Assembly (NCBI RefSeq): GCF_001468465.1
Contig: NZ_LNSA01000001.1
Coordinates: 124,001 to 188,000, forward strand
Source: Sphingopyxis sp. H115
GTDB taxonomy: Bacteria > Pseudomonadota > Alphaproteobacteria > Sphingomonadales > Sphingomonadaceae
Length of the DNA stretch: 64,000 nt
Direction: 5' to 3'
Part shown: positions 17,738 through 24,610 of the stretch, piece by piece
Layout of the letters: every line of letters starts with the position of its first letter
Numbering within the stretch: the first letter of the stretch is position 1
Translations under genes and position numbers: made by a program
Notes under the pieces: model-generated
The model's input: only the letters and a program-made list of their open reading frames with translations
The model's database searches: none
What the model was told of the DNA's origin: nothing

Positions 17738-18568
17738 TCAGGAGGTGGGCTTGGGCGTGCGGTACTTGTTCCGCTTGTCCGCGACATAGCTGTGGCCGCC
17801 CTCGCCCTTGACGATCTCGAACAAGCCGATCGCCTCGAACAGCGCCGGGAAGTTCTTGACGCCATAGTTGCGCGGATCGATCGGCGCTTGACGCTTCGCC
17901 GCGCTCCCGGCCGCGGACATTGCCGCCCATCCGTCATCGCGCGCCGCAGCCTCAACTGCACCGCGCAGGATGGTCACAAGTTTCGTGTCTTGTGCGAGCA
18001 GCTTGCCTGCCGGCTTGGCAGACGGAGCGGACTTCGGCGCCGCCTTCGCCTTTGTCGATTTTACTTCCGGCGATTCCGGTGTCGACGCGGTCGGTTCAGC
18101 CCCGTCGAGATTGTCGAGATATAGAAATGTCGTGCAGGCGTTGACGAAGGGGCTCGGTGTTTTTCGTTCGCCAAAGCCGTAAACTTCGTGACCATTGGCG
18201 CGAAGCTGCATGACCAGCGGCGTGAAGTCGGCGTCACTCGAAGCAAGGCAGAAGGCGTCGAGTTTCTGAGTATAGAGCAGTTCCATCGCGTCGATCACGA
18301 GCGCGATGTCGGTCGCATTTTTGCCGGTCGAATAGTTGAATTGCTGGATTGGACGAATGGCAAAATCGTGAAGCTTGTCCTTCCAGCCCTTGAGGGTCGG
18401 GCTGGCCCAATTGCCATAAGCTCGCCGGATGTTGGCTGTCCCGTATTTTGAAAGCTCCGCAAGCATGGCCGCGATCTTGCCGTGCGATACATTGTCGGCA
18501 TCGATCAGCAGCGCGATCTTGCGATCCGGCGTCACGCGCTGCACATTCTCAATTTCCATCCGATACAT
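17738..18568 (-). CDS. NYN (LabA/DUF88-type) RNase-fold protein with C-terminal OST-HTH-like domain
   Basis: 276 residues. The NYN domain (about 13-155) keeps the acidic positions of the PIN-like nuclease fold: ALLIDADNV, the aspartate in KNATDIALVIDAMELL, and ASSDADFTPLVMQLRANGHEVYGFG. After a Lys/Ala/Pro-rich linker, the C-terminal domain (IDPRNYGVKNFPALFEAIGLFEI) resembles the OST-HTH/LOTUS fold that binds RNA. A metal-dependent RNase role is likely. It overlaps the end of the upstream nucleotidyltransferase-HEPN gene by 37 bp, so they are probably one unit. The start could also be 18559. Confidence 0.85.
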   Translation of the reverse strand: MYRMEIENVQRVTPDRKIALLIDADNVSHGKIAAMLAELSKYGTANIRRAYGNWASPTLKGWKDKLHDFAIRPIQQFNYSTGKNATDIALVIDAMELLYTQKLDAFCLASSDADFTPLVMQLRANGHEVYGFGERKTPSPFVNACTTFLYLDNLDGAEPTASTPESPEVKSTKAKAAPKSAPSAKPAGKLLAQDTKLVTILRGAVEAAARDDGWAAMSAAGSAAKRQAPIDPRNYGVKNFPALFEAIGLFEIVKGEGGHSYVADKRNKYRTPKPTS

Positions 18569-19488
18569 TCCCGCCGGAGACACTGGATACGTCCAAGGCC
18601 GCGATATGATCGCGGCAAACTTTTTTCGACGAGGCCTTCGAGCACCGCGACGCGCTCGCCGATCCAGGTCATTTCCTCGGCGCTGATCTTGTAGTGCGGC
18701 GAGTAGCGCGCATTCACATAAGCGAGCCGCAAAAGCTCGAAGCAGCGGCGGCTGAACTTGTCGTCGCGCGGCCAAGCTTCGACGAGGGCGGGCGCGATCT
18801 GTTCGCACTGCGAGCGGAGAAAGTTGAGGCGATGGGATTTTGGCGAATAGAGCGTCGTGACCAAGAGAGCGCAATGATACGCGCGCTCGGTCGCCTGATG
18901 AAATGTGAAGGCGGCATCTAGCGGCTGGTCATCATCAATGTAGTGGAGCGCGCCACGTCGGGCCGCGCCGATTTTCGGAAACCAGCTGTCAAAGTTCTTC
19001 TGCGCCTCGATGCGCGCTTCGTCGAGGGGCAGATTGCGCGGCTGCGCGAACTCATACCCCTCGGCTTCATAGAGGCCGATGCCCTGCTCGACGATATCGA
19101 TGAAGAACGGCCGCCCGCGCTCCAACTGCGCGTTCACGTCCTTGAGCGAATGAACGATGAAGCTCACCGGCGCGGTCAGTGTGTGATTGATCGTCACCTC
19201 GCGCATCAACCGATCTTCGGCCGCCGACCAATGTTCGAACTCGGTCAGCCGCTCATTGTTGACCACGACGAGGATATCATAGTCAGACTGATAGCCGCCG
19301 ACCGGATCGTCGACCCAATCGCCGCGCGCATAGCTCCCATAAAGGACGATCTTGAAAATGCGGCCCTTGCGGTTCCAGTCCGAATTCCCGCGCGCATGCG
19401 CGGTCTCGAACTCCTCGAACAATATGCGCACGACATCGGAAAGTTCACGCTGCTTGGATACGGGAAGATGGTCGAGGCCGGTTCGCAT
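18532..19488 (-). CDS. nucleotidyltransferase-HEPN fusion protein
   Basis: 318 residues. The N-terminal pol-beta-type nucleotidyltransferase has the GSYARGDW motif (near 50-57) and the DxD-type SDYDILVVV. The C-terminal half is a HEPN-like four-helix domain (AFTFHQATERAYHCALLVTTL). In the known MNT-HEPN toxin-antitoxin modules the nucleotidyltransferase adds AMP to the HEPN RNase to silence it; here both parts are in one chain. Full-length NTase-HEPN fusions of this type are known in proteobacteria, but their role is poorly described. It overlaps the NYN gene, which places two RNA-acting proteins together. Confidence 0.82.
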   Translation of the reverse strand: MRTGLDHLPVSKQRELSDVVRILFEEFETAHARGNSDWNRKGRIFKIVLYGSYARGDWVDDPVGGYQSDYDILVVVNNERLTEFEHWSAAEDRLMREVTINHTLTAPVSFIVHSLKDVNAQLERGRPFFIDIVEQGIGLYEAEGYEFAQPRNLPLDEARIEAQKNFDSWFPKIGAARRGALHYIDDDQPLDAAFTFHQATERAYHCALLVTTLYSPKSHRLNFLRSQCEQIAPALVEAWPRDDKFSRRCFELLRLAYVNARYSPHYKISAEEMTWIGERVAVLEGLVEKSLPRSYRGLGRIQCLRRECIGWKLRMCSA

Positions 19489-19544
19489 AGGTTCACCCTG
19501 AAAGGCGTTGGACCGGATGGCAAGCGCCATCCAGTCCAACGCAG

Positions 19545-19799
19545 CTAGAGCCATGGCCAGACCAGATGCGGGAAGCGCGCATGGAGGCATCGCGACCAGA
19601 GACCAAAGGCGCGAACGAAGTCGGCGCTGACCTGATCGACACTGATCCCGTAGCGCGCCGCGAGTTCATCATGGGTTGTATCGTCGAACCGCTTCGACAT
19701 GAAGATGTCGCCCTGCCGCGCGGTCATCTTGCTTAGCGCGATCACCATGCGGCGTTCGGCGTCCTCGACAGTGACCGTCGAAAGATCACGGCGCCTCAT
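19545..19799 (-). CDS. small sigma-70 region 4-like helix-turn-helix protein
   Basis: 84 residues. A predicted helix-turn-helix (THDELAARYGISVDQVSADFVRAF) follows a segment TVEDAERRMVIALSKMTARQGDIF that resembles sigma region 4. Stand-alone proteins of this kind are frequent in sphingomonad mobile elements next to ArdC. It starts inside the ardC stop (ATGA overlap), so it is in the same operon. Probably a local transcriptional regulator. Confidence 0.72.
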   Translation of the reverse strand: MRRRDLSTVTVEDAERRMVIALSKMTARQGDIFMSKRFDDTTHDELAARYGISVDQVSADFVRAFGLWSRCLHARFPHLVWPWL

Positions 19800-20689
19800 T
19801 GCTCGCCTCCCACAGGGGCGAGCAGATATTCGCTCGCCTTGCTCGCCTGACTGGCTGCACGGAAGACTGCTTTCTCATCGCCTCGCAGCACCGACAGCCA
19901 CGACGCGATATAATCAGCATGCCGAACAGTCGGCGCGATGCCGAGCGAAGCGCAGGTGAACGCCGACGCCATTTCGGCGACCAGCTCTTCCTTGGCGTAT
20001 GCCTCCGATCCGAACCCGCCTTTCTGGTCGCGGTCGAGACGGCTTGCATGCCCAGTCCAATGGCCAAGCTCATGTAGCGCGGTGCGATACCAGTTCACCG
20101 GCTCGGGAAAGGCCGCCTGCGGCGGCACCTGCACAAAATCATGGGACGGGCTGTAGAATGCCTCCGCGCCACCGATGTTGAAGCGCGCACCAGACGTCAC
20201 AATCAGCGCATCGGCCTCGGCAATGGCGAGCACTGGATCGGGGCTGACTATTGGCGCGACATAATCCTCGGGTAGCCCCTCGCACTGGTCGACATTGAAC
20301 ACGACAAAGCGCTTCAGGAACGCCACCTGCCGCGCCTCGCGATCCTCACCGCGCGCTGCCTCAGCTTCGGCCTTTGGCGTGAACCGGTCGGCGTAGCAAA
20401 TGACCGTGCCCTTCTCGCCGCGCCGGACGTTGCCGCCCGCCGCCTCGGCCTGCCGGTAGGTCAACCAGCGCTGCGACGCGTAGCCTTTCGTCATGACCTC
20501 GGCCCACAGGATCAGCACATTGATCCCGCTATATCTGCGGGCCGTCCCCGCATTCTGCGGCATCGTGCATCCACACGCCGCACTGTCCCACGGCTGCACC
20601 CATGGCAGCCGCCCCTCTTCTAGTTCGGCGATGATCCTGTTCGTGACCTCGGAATAGAGGCTCGCCCGCTCGGTCCTTTCTTTACGCAT
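19796..20689 (-). CDS. ArdC-family antirestriction protein with zincin domain
   Basis: 297 residues. The N-terminal ssDNA-binding domain of ArdC is visible (YSEVTNRIIAELEEGRLPWVQPW, YSGINVLILW, GNVRRGEKGTVICY). The C-terminal metallopeptidase-like domain has the zinc motif HELGHWTGH and a downstream glutamate in YAKEELVAEMASAF. ArdC proteins protect incoming single-stranded DNA from restriction during conjugation. GGAGAAGG precedes the ATG at 20689. It is transcribed away from AlpA and leads into the sigma-like gene. Confidence 0.92.
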   Translation of the reverse strand: MRKERTERASLYSEVTNRIIAELEEGRLPWVQPWDSAACGCTMPQNAGTARRYSGINVLILWAEVMTKGYASQRWLTYRQAEAAGGNVRRGEKGTVICYADRFTPKAEAEAARGEDREARQVAFLKRFVVFNVDQCEGLPEDYVAPIVSPDPVLAIAEADALIVTSGARFNIGGAEAFYSPSHDFVQVPPQAAFPEPVNWYRTALHELGHWTGHASRLDRDQKGGFGSEAYAKEELVAEMASAFTCASLGIAPTVRHADYIASWLSVLRGDEKAVFRAASQASKASEYLLAPVGGEQ

Positions 20690-20982
20690 ATCCCTTCTCC
20701 TTCCCGCCAACCGCACCCCGGCCCGGAAGGGGGCGGAGGTGGGCGGCAGGAAGGAGCCGGCAGGCCCGCAACATCGGGCGGGCTGCATCCGCAGGACCGG
20801 AACGAAGAGGAGGACCCGCAGGGTTGCGGCCCGGCCGGGCGGGGCTAGAGGCGAGTGACGCCCACCTCCGTCCCCGCCGCGTCGGGACCGATTACGCCGC
20901 CGCGCGAGCGGCGACCGCTGCAACCATCAATTCAATGAATCGAAAAACGCCCGCGCCGAGTCGGCGCGGTCCATCGCGACGC

Positions 20983-20999
20983 GACTGTCTCAGACAGTC
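20983..20999. promoter_or_regulatory. candidate operator palindrome GACTGTC-TCA-GACAGTC
   Basis: A perfect inverted repeat with 7-bp arms and a 3-bp centre, typical in size of a dimeric repressor site. It lies upstream of both ardC and alpA. The binding protein is not known; the small HTH protein at 19545-19799 or AlpA are candidates. Confidence 0.42.
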
Positions 21000-21050
21000 T
21001 CAATTCTCTGATCGACAGCAAAAGAACCAGATTGGGGATAATTTATTGAT

Positions 21051-21070
21051 CGTACTCCTGCGTACTCCTG
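21051..21070 (+). repeat. tandem duplication of CGTACTCCTG
   Basis: Two exact 10-bp copies lie head to tail, about 140 bp before alpA. Spacing of one helical turn would put a bound protein on the same face of the DNA. It could be a regulatory site or a chance slip duplication. Confidence 0.4.
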
Positions 21071-21209
21071 ACAGCTCCTTCCAGCAGGATCATAGATACT
21101 GAGCGCAGCTGAGACCGATCGCCTCCCCGGATGACTTGAATCAACAAGATAACTGCCTGATCTCTGTCGCAGGGGCTTCATCCACCGTCACATGATGGAG
21201 TGAACAATT

Positions 21210-21431
21210 ATGACGTCTCAGCCTTCCGATCGCTATCTTCGCCTGAATGATGTTCTCGACCGCACCGGCCTCAGCCGGGCGACGCTCTACCGGAAAATCC
21301 AGGCGGGTACCTTCCCGCCGCAGTACAAGCTCGCCGTTCGCTGCTGCGGCTGGCGCGAGTCTCATCTCAACATCTGGCTGCGCAACCCGATGAGCTTCAC
21401 GCTCGACGACCTCCCACCGAACGAAAATTGA
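21210..21431 (+). CDS. AlpA-family excisionase/transcriptional regulator
   Basis: 73 residues with the MerR-like winged helix of AlpA proteins (YLRLNDVLDRTGLSRATLYRKIQAGTFPPQYKL), followed by the short wing SHLNIWLRNP. AlpA proteins activate integrase genes or act as excision directionality factors in P4-type elements. This is the only AlpA in the island and the likely partner of the integrase at 26847-28154. The start at 21210 agrees with the family. Confidence 0.88.
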   Translation: MTSQPSDRYLRLNDVLDRTGLSRATLYRKIQAGTFPPQYKLAVRCCGWRESHLNIWLRNPMSFTLDDLPPNEN

Positions 21432-21488
21432 ACGGCAAGTCACGCCAATGCCCCGCGCCGCGTCCGCGGCGCAGGGTGGAAGCCCGCC

Positions 21489-21812
21489 TCAATCGGCGGG
21501 GTTCCAGATAAGGGCGTAACCGTCCTCGCCATCCTGGCCGGCGGCGCGGCCGAGGTTGGCATAGAGCCGCCGCGGTCCGAACTCGGGAGCGGCGAGGCTC
21601 AGCGATACATAGGGTTCGCCCGATTGCTGTCCGACGCGGATCCAGCCGGCACCGATTTCGACGCCTTCGGACCAGACCCGGTAGTCGGGCTGGACGTCGC
21701 CGCTCTTCGAACGGTTGGTCCGAATCTCGATCGCCGCGCGGATCGAGAGGGTTTTCAGCTGGCCCACGAAACCCGTTTCGATGGTGCCGTTCACAAAGCC
21801 GATAGCTGCCAT
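21489..21812 (-). CDS. DUF736 family protein
   Basis: 107 residues with the DUF736 layout: the start MAAIGFVNGTIETGFVGQLKTL, then AIEIRTNRSK, PDYRVWSEGVEIGAGW and a C-terminal ANLGRAAGQDGEDGYALIW. AAGGAG lies 9 bp before the ATG at 21812. These small beta-rich proteins are very common in conjugative and mobilizable elements of alphaproteobacteria. Their function is not established. Confidence 0.88.
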   Translation of the reverse strand: MAAIGFVNGTIETGFVGQLKTLSIRAAIEIRTNRSKSGDVQPDYRVWSEGVEIGAGWIRVGQQSGEPYVSLSLAAPEFGPRRLYANLGRAAGQDGEDGYALIWNPAD

Positions 21813-22298
21813 TGGTCGTCTCCTTGAATGTACCGCGGGACCATCCCTGCGGCATGGCGGACCAGGGACCGGCGCATGAGGTGTGCCGCGAACCCGTAGC
21901 GCCGCAGCAAAGCGGAGGAGCGCGGCGGCGCGAATATTTGAAGCGAAGCGGCCGCGAGGAGCGCGCGAAGCGCGCGGGGAAATAATCACGCCGCCGCGTT
22001 TTCGCGGGACGCCGCGCTGGGACAGGTCAACTCGCCCGTCGCCGGGGTGGTTCAGAGGCTACCGGAGAACGCCCGCCGACATCGCCAGAAACGATCAACC
22101 GGCAATAAACGAGTGGCTTGGCCGATCAAGATGATCACGTGCGACTTTAAGCCGACCATCGCCCCGGGGCGCGGCCAGCCCATCAAGTAATTTGGTTCGT
22201 CGGCAGGATTGTGACGGGTTCGACAGCCGGTTGCGTGTCTCTGAACGATTGGAATTGAGTCGGCGCCAATGTGATTTGCGCGCCAGTGTGCGCGAACG
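21813..22298. other. gene-free stretch between DUF736 and the three-gene cassette
   Basis: About 485 bp without a supported gene. It has very GC-rich, repetitive patches with short palindromes (for example GCGCGC-GAA-GCGCGC at 21961-21975). An 83-codon frame at 21883-22134 is Arg/Pro rich and shows no domain. The stretch probably marks the join between the transfer module and the cassette. Confidence 0.5.
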
Positions 22299-23723
22299 TC
22301 ACGTCGCGTCCATGTAGGCCCGCACGCTCTCCATCAGCGCGAGAATGCGCGGTTTGTTAGTGTCACCATATTTTAGCTGCCGCAGGAGATAGGCATAGGC
22401 TGACGCTGCGACTTCGCGCTTTCCGGCGGCTGTCGCTTCGGCCCAATGCCGACAGGACCGAATGAATGGCTCAACTGGCGATTCGGCGACATAGGCGTCA
22501 ATGCTATGCCAGTTGCGGCACGCCGATTCATCGGGCCACGCATCTGACAGCGTGGGATTATCCTGCAGCACCACACTCAACTCGAGCGACACCGGATCAT
22601 AGCTCACCGCGCTGTGCTGCACGTCGCCATAGTCGATCAGCACCGAGCCATCTTCGGCCGATATCAGGATATTTCCGCCATGCAAGTCTCCATGAACGCA
22701 TCGCCAGCGGGCTTGCACAACTCGCGCTTCGAACTCGGCAGCCCAGTCTAGCCCATAGTCCGCGTGAAGTGCTGCCGCCTTCTGATCCTCGACCCAGCAG
22801 CCCCTGATCTCGGCAATGCTATGGCCGGCCTCTACCGTGCCTTGGGTCCACTGAGCGACACACTGCTCTACTCCACCGAGGATCGCCGCTGCTCTTGCCG
22901 GATCCGTACCGAGCACGTCAAACATTGACTCTGTATAGCCGTCGGCAAGCTGGTAGAAGATACCAGCGGTCGTCGATGCGCCAAATTCCAGCATCGAAAG
23001 TTTGCGAGGTGTGGCCGCGCCATCGAGCAGCACGACATGCTTGTCGTGCCGGGCGGCCTCATCTTGGATTTTGGCGATCGGCCCGAGCTTGGCGAAAGAC
23101 TGGCGGATCGGCGTGCCATTGCCGTCGAACAGCTGGAGCCTGAGCGGCTTCGCGCCTGACTTGCCCTCTCCGATCGGCGCGACGACGCACCGCCTTGCGC
23201 CAAGGCGCTTAGCGAAGATGCGAAGCAGCCGGTCCTCCGCGATCTGCAGATTGACCTGATTGAGCGTGAGCTCGATATCATCCAGCGCGAGGACCGCCAA
23301 CTTCACCTTTGCTATGAGCTCGGGAGCCTTATCAATATCGATTTTGCGCAAGAATTCGACCGTGCTGACCGGCGCACCCTCAGCCCAGATATCGGCATCG
23401 TGCTTCTGTGCCAGCATGTCGGCGATGAAGTCGTCAGACGGGGAGCCGGTCAGGACCAGCAATTTCGTGCCGGGCGCCGTGTTCCGCGCGTGATGAAACA
23501 CATATTTGCCGTGTTCGGGCTCAGCATCAAGTCCGTCATCTTGCGTTGGAATCTTGAGGTCGAGCACAGCAAAGTCGAAAAACTGCTCGTCCAATGCTGC
23601 GCAGGCGGCCTCACGGCTTCTGGCAATTGTCACATGCGCCTGACCCGGCATGTCAACGATCATGGCGTCCAGCGCGCTCGCAAATTCATAGTCATCCTCG
23701 ACAATTAGGAAATGCGCAGTCAT
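22299..23723 (-). CDS. response-regulator receiver fused to APH-fold kinase domain
   Basis: 474 residues. Residues 1-130 form a receiver domain: acidic pair in IVEDD (9-11), phosphoacceptor D55 in VLDLKIP, T92 in LTGSP. The conserved lysine of strand 5 seems absent (IWAEGAP, 112-118), and residues 60-72 form an acidic insert. Residues about 180-460 form an aminoglycoside-phosphotransferase/fructosamine-kinase-type fold: a possible ATP lysine K212 in FAKLG, E222, the catalytic loop HGDLHGGN (344-351) and the metal aspartate D364 in IDYGD. All key kinase residues look intact. The start overlaps the histidine-kinase stop (ATGA). A phosphorelay that switches a small-molecule or protein kinase is inferred. 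Confidence 0.85.
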   Translation of the reverse strand: MTAHFLIVEDDYEFASALDAMIVDMPGQAHVTIARSREAACAALDEQFFDFAVLDLKIPTQDDGLDAEPEHGKYVFHHARNTAPGTKLLVLTGSPSDDFIADMLAQKHDADIWAEGAPVSTVEFLRKIDIDKAPELIAKVKLAVLALDDIELTLNQVNLQIAEDRLLRIFAKRLGARRCVVAPIGEGKSGAKPLRLQLFDGNGTPIRQSFAKLGPIAKIQDEAARHDKHVVLLDGAATPRKLSMLEFGASTTAGIFYQLADGYTESMFDVLGTDPARAAAILGGVEQCVAQWTQGTVEAGHSIAEIRGCWVEDQKAAALHADYGLDWAAEFEARVVQARWRCVHGDLHGGNILISAEDGSVLIDYGDVQHSAVSYDPVSLELSVVLQDNPTLSDAWPDESACRNWHSIDAYVAESPVEPFIRSCRHWAEATAAGKREVAASAYAYLLRQLKYGDTNKPRILALMESVRAYMDAT

Positions 23724-24610
23724 TTCTGCCAGCGCGCCAAATAGACCGCGCCCCCGTCGCGAGCCGGCTCGAGCGTTAGCACGCCGATCATTGTCTCGAC
23801 TGCTTGACGCGCGATGGCGAGGCCAAAGCCACTGTGGTTCTTTTTCGTCGAATTGCCGACTTCGAATGCGGTCTCCGTTGGGCCGACAATACCAGTTCCT
23901 CGATCCAGCACCGAGACCCAGTAATCGACGTCGGCCTCGCCCCAGTTGATCGTCACCGAATGCGGCTGCGGCTCGGTGCCGACAGCTTCAACCGCCTCGA
24001 CCGCATTGCGCAGGCCGTTTCCAATCACCATCCGGATCAACGCGGGGTCACCTTTGATTAGGAAGGGCTTCTGGCCGATCGCCGAGATCCACGGCATAGC
24101 TTGAGGTGTTTCGGTTTCGATCAACTCATCGATCATCGCCGCAAGATCGAACTCCTGCGGGCGAGCGACGCCCGCCGCGCTTTTGAGCATTTCGATCGCG
24201 TCAAAGATCCGGTGAACCGTCTCGAGATGCCGACGTGTAGCCGAGCCTTCCCACTCGTTGCCCAGTTCTAGCTTTCCGCTAAGCCGCGCCAACCCGATAG
24301 GGGAGGCGATCTCGTGGAGCAGAAATCCTGTCACCCATTCGACGGCTTGGCCATAGATCTGTTGCCGCACCTCTTCTGGTACAGCTGCGGTCTCGTCACC
24401 ATTTGCGACCTGAGGTTCGACCCGGCGGGTCAGCCGTTTAATCGTGTCCTGAAGTGCGTAATGAACGTAAGCGACCGTTTCAGTCTTGAGCGCCTTGCGG
24501 ATGCGAGCGAGATCGCCCGCCTTGCCGAGATTAGCCAATGCACGCGCTGCCTGTCCGCGGCTGTGTGCCGAGGTTGCCGACAGTCCATCAAGAGCTTCGT
24601 CGCGCGTCAT
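23720..24610 (-). CDS. soluble histidine kinase with N-terminal HEAT-like repeats
   Basis: 296 residues with no membrane span. Residues 1-60 look like one or two HEAT repeats (AARALANLGKAGDLARIRKAL). The dimerisation/phosphotransfer helix carries H99 in LLHEIASPIG. The ATPase domain has the N box (N202 in GNGLRNAVEA), G1 (DRGTGI, 236-241) and G2 (SGFGLAI, 260-266). The partner is clearly the receiver protein encoded next, since the stop and start overlap (ATGA). The start overlaps the ATPase stop in the same manner. A cytoplasmic sensor that reads the state of the ATPase is the simplest view. Confidence 0.86.
   Translation of the reverse strand: MTRDEALDGLSATSAHSRGQAARALANLGKAGDLARIRKALKTETVAYVHYALQDTIKRLTRRVEPQVANGDETAAVPEEVRQQIYGQAVEWVTGFLLHEIASPIGLARLSGKLELGNEWEGSATRRHLETVHRIFDAIEMLKSAAGVARPQEFDLAAMIDELIETETPQAMPWISAIGQKPFLIKGDPALIRMVIGNGLRNAVEAVEAVGTEPQPHSVTINWGEADVDYWVSVLDRGTGIVGPTETAFEVGNSTKKNHSGFGLAIARQAVETMIGVLTLEPARDGGAVYLARWQK

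Larger units (their letters stand above)
20690..21209. promoter_or_regulatory. gene-free regulatory region with palindromes between ardC and alpA
   Basis: This 520-bp gap between divergent genes holds no convincing gene but several ordered elements: a 9-bp-arm hairpin CCGCGCCGA-G-TCGGCGCGG (20951-20969), a 7-bp-arm palindrome GACTGTC-TCA-GACAGTC (20983-20999), and a tandem copy of CGTACTCCTG (21051-21060, 21061-21070). The first half is purine/GC rich. The divergent position suggests control of both ardC and alpA. Confidence 0.55.

Noticed and set aside
21883..22134. 83-codon frame between DUF736 and the cassette
   Set aside because: Arg/Pro-rich, no recognisable domain, no ribosome-binding site; left as unassigned sequence.
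22299..23723. Aminoglycoside resistance gene
   Set aside because: The APH-like fold is fused to a receiver domain and co-encoded with a histidine kinase; nothing points to a drug substrate.
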